From Glycomyces sp. YM15 (GTDB lineage: Bacteria > Actinomycetota > Actinomycetes > Mycobacteriales > Micromonosporaceae), in contig NZ_JAERMK010000002.1 of the NCBI RefSeq assembly GCF_016918015.1, positions 62,001-126,000 on the forward strand: a stretch of 64,000 nucleotides of DNA. Reading direction: 5' to 3'. The notes beneath the pieces were generated by a model, which did not search any database, was not told the origin of the DNA, and worked only from the letters and a program-made list of their open reading frames with translations. Below are positions 8,164-15,614 of the stretch, piece by piece. Numbering within the stretch: the stretch's first letter is position 1; the number at the start of each line of letters is the position of its first letter. The position numbers were made by a program, and so were the translations under genes.

Positions 8164-8328
8164 ATGCACCGCACACCCGCGTACACCGCAGCGCCTTCCG
8201 GTGCGCCCCAGGCGCTCCCGTCCCACCCCGAGGTTCGATCCTCAGCTTCCCTACCGGGCGAGCGCGCGGCCGCACCCTGCTCCCTCTTGGCCGCACGCGT
8301 CGCGTTACCCCGCGCGCGCCCGATATAA
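8164..8328 (+). CDS. Small hypothetical protein (54 aa)
   Basis: This short frame starts at ATG 8164 behind a strong AAGGAGG with ideal spacing and ends at TAA 8326-8328. An intrinsic terminator follows 8 nt later, so it looks like a complete transcription unit. The peptide is rich in Ala, Pro, Ser and Arg, with one Cys and no signal peptide or membrane segment. I recognise no family. Codon use is only weakly biased. It could be a small protein, a leader peptide for menG downstream, or a decoy frame inside an RNA gene. The strong ribosome-binding site is the main support. Confidence 0.4.
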   Translation: MHRTPAYTAAPSGAPQALPSHPEVRSSASLPGERAAAPCSLLAARVALPRARPI

Positions 8329-8335
8329 CCCCTTG

Positions 8336-8375
8336 ATCCGCCGGGGCCCACACCGACAGGGCTCCGGCGGATTTT
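8336..8375 (+). terminator. Intrinsic terminator before menG
   Basis: ATCCGCCGG (8336-8344) pairs with CCGGCGGAT (8364-8372), followed by TTT and CTGTTT. It separates the 54-aa frame from menG, and could act as an attenuator for menG. Confidence 0.7.
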
Positions 8376-8402
8376 CTGTTTCCCGTGTGCAAGGCTGTGC
8401 GA

Positions 8403-9098
8403 GTGATCGAGGCGAACGAAGCGAATACCCCGCGTAAAGAACCCGGCCGCATCGCGGCGATGTTCGACCGGGTCGCGCCGGGCTACGACCGCACCAACAC
8501 CGTGATGGTCGCCGGGCAGGACAAGCGCTGGCGCAAGGCGACCCGCGAGGCACTGAGCCTCCAGCCGGGCGAGCGCTGCCTCGACCTCGGCGCGGGCACC
8601 GGCGTGTCCACGGCCGAGCTCGCGAAGTCGGGCGCCGACGTCATCGGCGTGGACTTCTCGCTCGAGATGCTGAAGCACCACCAGGACCGCCAGGTGCCGC
8701 TGGTGAACGCCGACGCGCTGCGCCTGCCGTTCGCCGACGACGCGTTCAACGCCGTCACCGGCTCCTTCTTCATCCGCAACGTCGTCGACCTCGACGCCTG
8801 CCTCACCGAGATCCGCCGCGTCCTCGCCCCCGGCGGGCGCATGGTGCTGTGCGAGGTCTCCCAGCCGGTCTGGAAGCCCTACCGCAAGGCCCACGGCGTC
8901 TTCGTCAAGCACGTGCTGCCGAAGGTCGCCTCCCGCGTCGCCTCCGACCCGGAGGCCTACAAGTACCTCTCCGAGTCGACCATGGCCTGGCCCGACCAGG
9001 CCGAGTTCGCCGACCGCATCGTCAAGGCCGGCTTCCGCAAGGTCGCCTGGCGCAACCTCGCCGGCGGCGCGGTCGCCATGCACCGCGGCTTCAAATAG
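8403..9098 (+). CDS. menG: Demethylmenaquinone methyltransferase
   Basis: This is a 231-aa SAM-dependent methyltransferase of the UbiE/MenG family. It methylates demethylmenaquinone in the last ring step of menaquinone synthesis. The N-terminal AAMFDRVAPGYDRTNTVM and motif I LDLGAGTGVST are diagnostic. The DFSLEML acidic loop and the VLAPGGRMVLCEVSQP segment follow. GTG 8403 is chosen because AAGG sits 8 nt upstream; a GTG at 8385 in the same frame has no ribosome-binding site. It lies between a candidate futalosine-pathway deaminase and, after an unrelated insert, the menJ-nuo operon, consistent with a respiratory role. Confidence 0.87.
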   Translation: MIEANEANTPRKEPGRIAAMFDRVAPGYDRTNTVMVAGQDKRWRKATREALSLQPGERCLDLGAGTGVSTAELAKSGADVIGVDFSLEMLKHHQDRQVPLVNADALRLPFADDAFNAVTGSFFIRNVVDLDACLTEIRRVLAPGGRMVLCEVSQPVWKPYRKAHGVFVKHVLPKVASRVASDPEAYKYLSESTMAWPDQAEFADRIVKAGFRKVAWRNLAGGAVAMHRGFK

Positions 9099-9241
9099 GC
9101 GGCGCTGCAAGTAGACGGCGCGCATAGGTGCGCCGTCCGGCCGCGAGGTGGGTGCGGCGCGGACGGCGCGTGCGGGCTGGGATTTGACGATCACCTGCCC
9201 GCGGCTTTCGAGCCCGCCCCGTGGTCGGGCCGAACTTGTAT

Positions 9242-10105
9242 TCAGTTCAACTGGAACGAGCGCTTCGAGAGGCCCATCCAGAAGCCGTCGATGACGGTGG
9301 CCGCCGCCTGCTCCTGCTCGGTCGCGGCCCCGTAGGTCACGAACAGCGGCACGTAGTGGTCCACGGTCGGGTGCGCGTACGGCATCCCCGGCGCCTGCGA
9401 GCGGTAGCGGGCCAGCTCCTCGATGTCCCCGCGCGCCAAGGCGTCCGAGGCCCAGTCGTCGAAGTCGGCCGACCAGCCGGGCACGTTCTCGGGGCGGTGG
9501 AAGTCGATGAACGGCAGACCGTGCGTCATGAACCCCGAGCCGACCACGAGGTAGCCCTCCTCGCGGAGCGGCCGCAGGCGCGCGCCGATCGCCATGAGGC
9601 GGTGCGGGTCGTGGGTCGGGATCGACATCTGGAGCACCGGCACGTCCGCGTCCGGGTACATGACCTTGAGCGGCACCCAAGCGCCGTGGTCGAGGCCGCG
9701 GCTCGCGTGCCGGTGCAGCGGCTCGGTGTCCGGCATCGCCGCGGCGACGCGCCGCGCCATCGCGCTCGCGTCCGGCGTCTCGTACCGCATCTGGAAGTAG
9801 CGCTGAGGGAAGCCGCCGAAGTCGTACACGAGCGGGGTCCCCGCCGCGGGGCTGGAGATCATGAGCGGCGCGGCCTCCCAGTGGGCCGAGACGATGAGGA
9901 TGCCCTTGGGCCGCGGCAGGCCCTGCGCCCAGGCGAAGAGCTCGCCCATCCACGCGGCCTCGTCGAACAGCGGCGGCGCGCCGTGGCTCAGGTACAGCGC
10001 GGGGAGGGCGCCGTCCTCGGGCGTCCAGTCGCGGCGCTCGGCGGCGGCGGGCGCGGTGGTCTCGAGGAAGGCGTCGAACGCGGCGCCGGGACGGTCAGCG
10101 CGCAT
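9242..10105 (-). CDS. DODA-type extradiol aromatic ring-opening dioxygenase
   Basis: This is a 287-aa protein of the LigB/DODA superfamily (4,5-DOPA dioxygenase, YgiD-like). The metal-binding His pattern is visible: LSHGAPP near residue 40, SAHWEA near 75, SRGLDHGAWVPL near 135 and SGFMTHG near 197. Such enzymes use Fe(II) or Zn(II) to open catecholic rings. The physiological substrate is not clear from sequence. The first 30 residues are longer than usual; an internal start is possible. It is divergent from a MarR-family gene, with a perfect operator-like palindrome between them, so regulation by that protein is likely. Confidence 0.8.
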   Translation of the reverse strand: MRADRPGAAFDAFLETTAPAAAERRDWTPEDGALPALYLSHGAPPLFDEAAWMGELFAWAQGLPRPKGILIVSAHWEAAPLMISSPAAGTPLVYDFGGFPQRYFQMRYETPDASAMARRVAAAMPDTEPLHRHASRGLDHGAWVPLKVMYPDADVPVLQMSIPTHDPHRLMAIGARLRPLREEGYLVVGSGFMTHGLPFIDFHRPENVPGWSADFDDWASDALARGDIEELARYRSQAPGMPYAHPTVDHYVPLFVTYGAATEQEQAAATVIDGFWMGLSKRSFQLN

Positions 10106-10109
10106 CTAC

Positions 10110-10127
10110 GGCTCGCGAGCTTCGCCG
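10110..10127 (+). repeat. Dispersed 18-bp repeat, copy 1 (GGCTCGCGAGCTTCGCCG)
   Basis: This copy sits 5 bp upstream of the dioxygenase start. It is a member of the family also seen at 17962, 17995, 25174, 26841, 35617, 49418 and 50112. Confidence 0.6.
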
Positions 10128-10182
10128 AGGATCATGGGTCACTCCTGCTTCATTGAACCTTCAACCAACCTAGCGCGGGATC

Positions 10183-10196
10183 CTTGATGTATCAAG
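10183..10196. promoter_or_regulatory. MarR-type operator
   Basis: CTTGAT-GT-ATCAAG is a perfect inverted repeat in the gap between the divergent dioxygenase and MarR genes, 21 nt before the MarR start. Confidence 0.6.
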
Positions 10197-10217
10197 TAGT
10201 CCAGTTAAGCTTGTTGC

Positions 10218-10676
10218 ATGAGTGATGAAGCGCCTTGGCTCGACGAATCGGAGATGGCGACCTGGTTGGCGTTCATCGGTGTGGTCATGCGGCTTCCCGG
10301 GACCCTTGAAGTGCAGCTGCGCCGCGACGCCGACCTCAACCACTTCGAGTACAGCGTCCTCGTCTTCCTCGAGCACGCCGAGGGCGGCACACTGCGCATG
10401 AGCGACCTCGCCTTCCTCTGCAACGGCTCGCTCTCCCGCCTCTCCCACGTCGCCCGCCGGCTCGAGAACGACGGCCTCATCGAGCGCTTCGCCTGCCCCG
10501 ACGACGGCCGCTCGACCCTCGCCCGCCTCACCGACGCCGGCCGCGAACGCCTCGTGAAGGCCGCCCCCGGCCACGTCCGGCTCGTCCGCGAACTCGTCTT
10601 CGACGAACTCGACCCCGACGAGATGCGCCAGATGGGCGAGTTCGCCAAGCGCATCCTCGCCCGCATCCAGGCCTGA
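10218..10676 (+). CDS. MarR-family transcriptional regulator
   Basis: This is a 152-aa winged-helix regulator. The N-terminal dimerisation helix is followed by the wHTH (about residues 48-115: LRMSDLAFLCNGSLSRLSHVARRLENDGLIER) and the beta wing DDGRSTLARLTDAGRE. Family members respond to phenolic ligands or oxidants. It is divergent from the extradiol dioxygenase gene, with a perfect palindrome (10183-10196) between them, so it probably represses both genes and is relieved by an aromatic ligand. Ligand and mechanism are inference. The two arms of the shared promoter region are only about 110 bp apart. Confidence 0.85.
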   Translation: MSDEAPWLDESEMATWLAFIGVVMRLPGTLEVQLRRDADLNHFEYSVLVFLEHAEGGTLRMSDLAFLCNGSLSRLSHVARRLENDGLIERFACPDDGRSTLARLTDAGRERLVKAAPGHVRLVRELVFDELDPDEMRQMGEFAKRILARIQA

Positions 10677-10736
10677 CGCGCCGCCCCGCCGGGAAACTCG
10701 GCGATTTCATACACCCTCTGTGTGGTTTCGAGCCGT

Positions 10737-10742
10737 TATAGT
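10737..10742 (+). promoter_or_regulatory. -10 box upstream of the EspC-like operon
   Basis: TATAGT lies 85 nt upstream of the ATG at 10828. No good -35 is visible at 16-18 nt. Confidence 0.3.
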
Positions 10743-10827
10743 GAGCGAAAGATTCGTTCCTATTCCCCGAGGACTCGAACCATGCCCCCTGTGCCCCATG
10801 TAACTTCGACGTACTCGAAGGCCGCCC

Positions 10828-11208
10828 ATGGCAGGCGCTGAGGTCTTCGTCATGGACCCCGACGAGGTCCGCAAATCCGTCGAGATCCTCTTCGCGATCG
10901 AATCGGAAGTCGACGCGCAGGCCTCCGCCATCGCCACCTCGAACGCCGACACCGCCGGGCCCCTGAAGGAAGCCCACACCGCGCTCGGCCCCGCCCTCGA
11001 AGCCGCCGGCGAATGGTGGCAGGGCGAGCGCGCGTTCGGCTTCGGCAGCCTCCTGGGCGACACCGGCGAGTACCTCGCCGTCTGCGCCGAAGAAGCCGTC
11101 GAGGTCGACGACTACAACGCGGGCGCCTTCGCGTCGGTCGCCGGCGACCTCTACCCCGAACGCGGCAACGCCGACCTCGACGCGCGGCCGGACCGGCAGG
11201 GCCCATGA
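10828..11208 (+). CDS. Small helical protein, EspC/WXG100-like
   Basis: This 126-aa protein has no signal peptide. It is predicted mostly helical, with a PDEVRKSVEILFAIESEV helix, a central GEWWQGERAFGFGSLL turn containing WW, and a C-terminal acidic helix. Size, helix-turn-helix layout and position in front of a large hydrolase resemble EspC or WXG100-type partners of type VII substrates. The family assignment is not certain. AAGG upstream supports ATG 10828. Its TGA overlaps the ATG of the next gene. No secretion machinery genes are in the window. Confidence 0.55.
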   Translation: MAGAEVFVMDPDEVRKSVEILFAIESEVDAQASAIATSNADTAGPLKEAHTALGPALEAAGEWWQGERAFGFGSLLGDTGEYLAVCAEEAVEVDDYNAGAFASVAGDLYPERGNADLDARPDRQGP

Positions 11209-12992
11209 GCGACCTCACCTGGGAACGCCTGCGCGACCTCGACTGCGGTGCGATCCGCGCCCTCGGCGACACCTGGAAGTCCTATGTGGAGCAGCAGCTC
11301 GCCCACACCGACCGCCTCCGCGCCGAGGTGATCGACGGCCACCTCAGCGCCGAGCACTTCGAGTCCGACACCGCCACCCGAGTGCGCGAGCAGATCGGCA
11401 TGACCGCCGACCGCTACGAGGACGACCTCTCCGACTACGCCAGCACCCGCATCGCCACCACCCTCTTCGAAGTCGCCGACGCGTTCGAGAAGGAGCAGAA
11501 CGAGCTCAAGGAACTCGTCCCGCTCATCGACCAGCACCAGTTCGACATCGAAGGCCCGCACCACGAATACGACGTCAACCTCTCCGGCGACCTCCACCGG
11601 GCGATCCTCACCCTGAACCCGCCGCAGTGGCTGTGCGACATGTGCGGCGTGCAGAAACCCGACGGCTTCTGGGACGTCGACACCATCAAGGTCCTCTTCA
11701 ACGGCGTCGACCTCTACGGCACCGCCATCGGGCTCGCCGGCCAGTACCAGGACTGGCTCCGCGCCGTCATGTCCCGCGCCCACGACGCCGACGACGAAGC
11801 GGCCGCGGCCCTCGCCGAAATGCGCGAGAACCCCACCGAACTCCCGCCGCAACTCGGCGCCACCTATGACGACCTCGTCGACGACTACAAGCAAGGCGTC
11901 AGCGAAGAAGTCGCCGACGAGGCGAAGTCGATCGCCGAAGGCACCTCCGGCATGTCACCCGAACAGGTCAACCAGTGGTGGGAAGGCCTCAGCGAAACCG
12001 AACGCCAGGCCCTCATCGAGGAGCACCCGGAATGGGTCGGCCCGGTCGACGGCATCCCCACCGAGTCCCGCGACACCGCCAACCGCACCCTCCTCGACAA
12101 CCAGATCGACGGCCTCGGCGTCCAGATCGCCGCCAAAGAGCAGGCGCTCCAAGGCATGGACCCCGACTCCGACGAGTACGAGCGGGCGAAGGAGGAACTC
12201 GACGACCTCAAACAGGACGAGAAGGACCTCGCCAAGCTCCAGGGCCGCATCACCGACGACGACGGCACCCCCGCCCTCGCCGAAGGTCCCGAACCGAAGC
12301 AGCCGTACTACCTGCTCGGCTTCGGCACCCAGGACAGCGGCCGCGCGATCGTCTCGGTCGGCGACCCCGACACCGCCGACAACGTGAACACCTTCGTCCC
12401 CGGCACCACCGCGGACCTCGGCAGCGCCACCGGCATCCTCAACCGGGTCGAGACCATGCAGAGCGACGCCCAGCTCGCCGCCCCCGGAGCGTCGAACGCC
12501 ACGGTCATGTGGCTCGGCTACGACGCCCCCGACACGATCGTGCCCGAGGCCATGCAGGAACGCTGGGCCGACGGAGCGAGCGACGACCTCGAGCGGTTCA
12601 CCCGGGGCCTCGACGCCACCGGGCAGCCGGACACCAACCACACGCTCACCGGCCACTCATACGGCACCACCGTGATCGGGCACGCCGCCACCCAGGACGG
12701 CGTCAACGCGGACAACCTCGTCTTCGTCGCCTCCCCGGGCGTCGGCACGGACACCGCCAGCGCCCTCGGCGTCGACGAGGACAACGTGTGGTCCACCACG
12801 AACTCCCTCGACCCGATCCAGCTCTCACCGGACGTCCTCCACGGCGCCAACCCGGCCGACGACGACTTCGGCGGGAACACCTACCACAGCGACACCGGCG
12901 CGTGGAACGCCAACAACCACAGCACGTACTGGGACGACACCAACATGGCCGGACGCGAGACCCTCGCGGACATCGCCACCGGACAGCGATGA
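11205..12992 (+). CDS. Alpha/beta-hydrolase (DUF1023-like) with helical N-terminal domain
   Basis: This is a 595-aa protein. The first 200 residues are long helices resembling the LXG/WXG-type N-terminus of type VII substrates. A coiled-coil-rich middle (about 300-365, acidic and Gln/Glu-rich) follows, then a C-terminal alpha/beta-hydrolase of the Abhydrolase_8 type. The nucleophile elbow GHSYG has Ser485. D536 (LDPI) and H572 (NNHSTYW) fit the other triad positions. There is no signal peptide. It overlaps the preceding small gene (ATGA) and is followed by two paralogous genes. It may be a secreted hydrolase; substrate and toxicity are unknown. Confidence 0.75.
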   Translation: MSDLTWERLRDLDCGAIRALGDTWKSYVEQQLAHTDRLRAEVIDGHLSAEHFESDTATRVREQIGMTADRYEDDLSDYASTRIATTLFEVADAFEKEQNELKELVPLIDQHQFDIEGPHHEYDVNLSGDLHRAILTLNPPQWLCDMCGVQKPDGFWDVDTIKVLFNGVDLYGTAIGLAGQYQDWLRAVMSRAHDADDEAAAALAEMRENPTELPPQLGATYDDLVDDYKQGVSEEVADEAKSIAEGTSGMSPEQVNQWWEGLSETERQALIEEHPEWVGPVDGIPTESRDTANRTLLDNQIDGLGVQIAAKEQALQGMDPDSDEYERAKEELDDLKQDEKDLAKLQGRITDDDGTPALAEGPEPKQPYYLLGFGTQDSGRAIVSVGDPDTADNVNTFVPGTTADLGSATGILNRVETMQSDAQLAAPGASNATVMWLGYDAPDTIVPEAMQERWADGASDDLERFTRGLDATGQPDTNHTLTGHSYGTTVIGHAATQDGVNADNLVFVASPGVGTDTASALGVDEDNVWSTTNSLDPIQLSPDVLHGANPADDDFGGNTYHSDTGAWNANNHSTYWDDTNMAGRETLADIATGQR

Positions 12993-12995
12993 CGA

Positions 12996-13661
12996 ATGCC
13001 GCGCCGACCCCCTCCCGGCCCGCTGTGGCGCAAGGCCCTCGCGTCCCTCGCCTCCCTGCCGCCGGTCCGTTCGATCGTGGAGCACCTCATGGACAACCCG
13101 CCTGAACCCCGGTACACGCAGGCCGAGGCCTACGCGCCCATGGAAGCCGCCGCCGCGGAAGCCGTCGCCGCCCTCCCCGACTTCCCCGGCTTCAAGGAGC
13201 GGATCTGGTCGGAGCTGCCCGCGACGAGCGGCGGCATCGACGTCCCGGGCTTCACGATCGTCGAGATCACCTATGTCTTCTCGCTGCCCGACTCCGGCAC
13301 GCCGCTCGTCCGCGAAACCTATGTCGACGTGCTCCGCGAGCATTGGACCTCCCTGGGCTACACCGTCACCCGCGACGCCGTGAAGGAGAAGGCCGGTCGC
13401 ACCGACCGCAGCCTCGTCGCGATCAGGCCGGACGGGATCGCCCTCTGGTACTGGGCTGCGGGCCACACGGTGCTGCGGGTGCAGTCCGGCCCGGTGACGG
13501 TCAGCGAACCCGAAGCGATCGAGTACGTCCCGCCCTCGGGCGGCGTGATGCCGGGCGGCCGGTACGACAAGGTGGCAAGGTACTTCCCCGGCGGGATCCC
13601 GGCCGACCGCGACGCGGTGGATCCCTTCGACTCGCCCGACTCCTACGAGGACGACCTGTGA
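12996..13661 (+). CDS. Hypothetical protein, paralogue of the next gene
   Basis: This is a 221-aa protein. A short basic, weakly hydrophobic N-terminus precedes a domain with AxxAxxxAVAALPDFPGF, PLVRETYVDVL and LGYTVTRD. The next gene repeats that order (MEAFLAES..., FPGF, PLVRETYPEVL, GHEVDIDRD). The two are diverged tandem duplicates, this one lacking a lipobox. The family is not recognised. The start at 12996 is 3 nt after the hydrolase stop; ATG 13089 behind GTGGAG is an alternative that would remove 31 residues. In this setting it could be an immunity or accessory protein for the hydrolase, which is inference. Confidence 0.65.
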   Translation: MPRRPPPGPLWRKALASLASLPPVRSIVEHLMDNPPEPRYTQAEAYAPMEAAAAEAVAALPDFPGFKERIWSELPATSGGIDVPGFTIVEITYVFSLPDSGTPLVRETYVDVLREHWTSLGYTVTRDAVKEKAGRTDRSLVAIRPDGIALWYWAAGHTVLRVQSGPVTVSEPEAIEYVPPSGGVMPGGRYDKVARYFPGGIPADRDAVDPFDSPDSYEDDL

Positions 13662-14239
13662 GCCGCGTGAGACTCGCCGGGCCGATCGCGGCGGCGCTCG
13701 CGCTCGGGCTGGCTTCGGCTTGCACCGGCCCGCAAGTGAACGAGGAGTTCAACGACACCGAGGCGCTGGCCGCGATGGAGGCGTTCCTGGCGGAGTCGAT
13801 CGCGCAGTTGGAGGGTTTCCCCGGGTTCCAATCGCGGGTCGTCGAACTGAAGGACTGCCTCCACGGCGTGGACCGCAACGAGGTGCTGGAAGGCCAAGAC
13901 ACCGTTCACCTCTCGTACGTCTTCCCCGAAGCGAGCTGGGAGGATCCGCTGGTGCGGGAGACCTATCCGGAGGTGCTGGCGGATTTCTGGGAGACCGAGG
14001 GCCACGAGGTCGATATCGACCGCGACGACACGGGCGCCGTCTCGCATGTGAGCGCCGTCCGCGAGGACGGCATCGGCCTCTATTACATGGTCTGGGGCCA
14101 GGTCGTCATGGAAGCCTCGCTCGGCGGCGGCCCGGAGTGCGTCGAAGTGGACGACGAGTTCTCAGTCCCCGCCCCGCTCGGCGGCGTCCAACCGGATCAC
14201 GACAGCGTCCCGGAAGGCGGACACGACGATGGCCGATGA
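13658..14239 (+). CDS. Putative lipoprotein, paralogue of the previous gene
   Basis: This is a 193-aa protein. Its N-terminus (VSRVRLAG, hydrophobic AALALGLASA, then Cys21) looks like a lipoprotein signal, although the lipobox is not canonical at -3. The mature domain repeats the layout of the previous protein: AMEAFLAESIAQLEGFPGF, PLVRETYPEVL and an EDGIGLYYMVWG strand. GTG 13658 overlaps the preceding TGA (GTGA). A cell-surface copy beside a cytosolic copy suggests protection on both sides of the membrane, or substrate handling for the hydrolase. No known family is assigned. Confidence 0.65.
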   Translation: MSRVRLAGPIAAALALGLASACTGPQVNEEFNDTEALAAMEAFLAESIAQLEGFPGFQSRVVELKDCLHGVDRNEVLEGQDTVHLSYVFPEASWEDPLVRETYPEVLADFWETEGHEVDIDRDDTGAVSHVSAVREDGIGLYYMVWGQVVMEASLGGGPECVEVDDEFSVPAPLGGVQPDHDSVPEGGHDDGR

Positions 14240-14255
14240 CCTGCGGTTCGGTCTT

Positions 14256-14298
14256 CGGGGCCGGGCGGCGATTCGACCCGGGTTCGAACTGGCAGCGA
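14256..14298. repeat. 43-bp direct repeat, copy 1
   Basis: It starts CGGGGCCGGGCGGCGATTCG and ends CTGGCAGCGA. It matches 14333-14375 at 42 of 43 positions, 77 bp apart. Confidence 0.75.
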
Positions 14299-14332
14299 CG
14301 GAAACGCGAGGTAGCACCTAAGGCTCCGTCTC

Positions 14333-14375
14333 CGGGGCCGGGCGGCGATTCGACCCGGGTTCGGACTGGCAGCGA
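14333..14375. repeat. 43-bp direct repeat, copy 2
   Basis: This is the second copy of the 14256 repeat, differing by one A-to-G change. Confidence 0.75.
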
Positions 14376-14416
14376 AGGAGCGGCGGGCGGTGGCCTGGGG
14401 GTGGGCCGCCGAAGCG

Positions 14417-14473
14417 GGGCCGGTGGTCGCTGCTGGCAGAGCCGATGAGGCCGGGCCGGTGGTCGCTGCTGGC
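14417..14473. repeat. 21-bp direct repeat pair
   Basis: GGGCCGGTGGTCGCTGCTGG(C) occurs at 14417-14437 and 14453-14473, a 36-bp period. On the minus strand it would code Ala/Thr/Gly/Pro repeats, but no gene is supported. Confidence 0.6.
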
Positions 14474-15403
14474 CGGGCCGGGTGGGTCCGGCCTGATGCC
14501 GCAGCGGCGGGGCGGTTGGCGGCACGGGAGCCGTCAGCCGCCGAGTTCGGCTCGGTTGCGCTCTTGTCCATGTCCGTGTGCATGGTCGTGGTCCTCATGC
14601 GCCTGTGTCGCCTCCTTCCCGCTGTTCTACTTGCTTCCCTCGCTGGCCCTGCTGGCCCTGTTGGTCTTGCTTGGGCTTCCGGTTCCGGCCCTTCGGCTTT
14701 CGCCTGGCCGCGCGCCTTCCCTGCCGGGGCGGGTGCTGGTGCTTGCCGTCCCTGAGGGAGTGGTGCGGCCTCCCGGCGGATGCCGGTGGCGTGCCCGGTG
14801 GTCTTCCGGGTGGTTGCCGGTGGCGGGTTCGCCTCCCGAGGATCGCTTGCCGTTCCTCGGGGTCCGTCCTGCAGTCGCGTGGGCTTGCGGGCGCGGCGCT
14901 GCCGGGGCGGAGGTGGTGCTCGCCATGGACGTGCTGGTGCTGCCCGGGCCGAGTCCTGTAATGCTCGGTCTGGCTTCGCCCCTCACGCTGGCGGGTCGTG
15001 CTCGGATCGCGTATGCCGTCGTGTACGGCATCGCCTGCTGGTTGGGGTGATCCCAACTAGGATCGTCCACCCAGTCACGGCCCGTCGGGGGCGCGGACAG
15101 CTGCGGGCGATGGCACGGGGGTGAGATCGGACGCCTCCAGTGGAGGAGCACCCTGGCTTGCGGGGTCGTCGCCTCGAAACAAGTCGGTTTGTCGGATCGG
15201 CCAGAGGCTTGTCGTAGTCTGCTTACACCTACCCCGACACCTGTACAAGTTTCCTGTCCCTGTACGTACCTCAAGTATCCCCCATGCAGCCCCCGACTGT
15301 CATCACCCACAAGTGGAGAACATCCTCACGTTCCCCCACCAAACCGACTGGGCCGCAACCGAACCGCGCCTTCGCACCCCGCTCTCGGGCGTGTCACCCG
15401 CCC

Positions 15404-15448
15404 ACCCCGCCCACCCCGTCCACCCCGTCCACCCCGTCCACCACCCAA
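15404..15448. repeat. 9-bp tandem array ACCCCG(C/T)CC
   Basis: A-to-A spacing of exactly 9 bp is seen at 15404, 15413, 15422, 15431 and 15440. It is a small minisatellite in non-coding DNA. Confidence 0.7.
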
Positions 15449-15546
15449 CCTCACACCCGCCACCTGACCCCGCTCCACCACTCACCTCTTCGTCGCTGAC
15501 TGCTTGAACCCCGACCAAAGACCAACCCCGATTGACGACGACGAAC

Positions 15547-15587
15547 GCCCGCCCGGTCTCCTTATGCCATAGGAGGACCGAGCGGGC
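15547..15587 (-). terminator. Imperfect hairpin after wrbA
   Basis: GCCCGCCCGGTCTCCT (15547-15562) pairs imperfectly with AGGAGGACCGAGCGGGC (15571-15587). It lies 28 nt past the wrbA stop. Confidence 0.55.
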
Positions 15588-15614
15588 GCGCGAGGTATGC
15601 GGCGAGGTGCGGTG

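Larger units (their letters stand above)
14240..15614. other. Gene-poor region of about 1.37 kb
   Basis: No frame here has a ribosome-binding site plus a recognisable domain. Several long frames on both strands have repetitive Arg, Pro, Gly and Ser content typical of non-coding GC-rich DNA. It holds a 43-bp direct repeat pair (14256, 14333), a 21-bp direct repeat pair (14417, 14453), and a 9-mer tandem array near 15404-15448. It may be a decayed island or an intergenic repeat field. Confidence 0.5.

Noticed and set aside
10828-14239. Complete type VII secretion locus
   Set aside because: No EccA-E, EspG or mycosin gene is present. Only substrate-like genes are seen, so a full system is not claimed.
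14256-14298. tRNA gene or its 3' end
   Set aside because: A GGTTCGAAC stretch looks like a T-loop, but no anticodon or acceptor stem can be folded, and the same sequence is repeated 77 bp later.
14595-15310. Minus-strand proteins in the gene-poor region
   Set aside because: Frames there are rich in Gln, Arg, Pro and Ser, have no ribosome-binding site and no recognisable motif.
15404-15448. CRISPR array
   Set aside because: The unit is only 9 bp with no spacers. It is a simple tandem repeat, and no cas gene is nearby.
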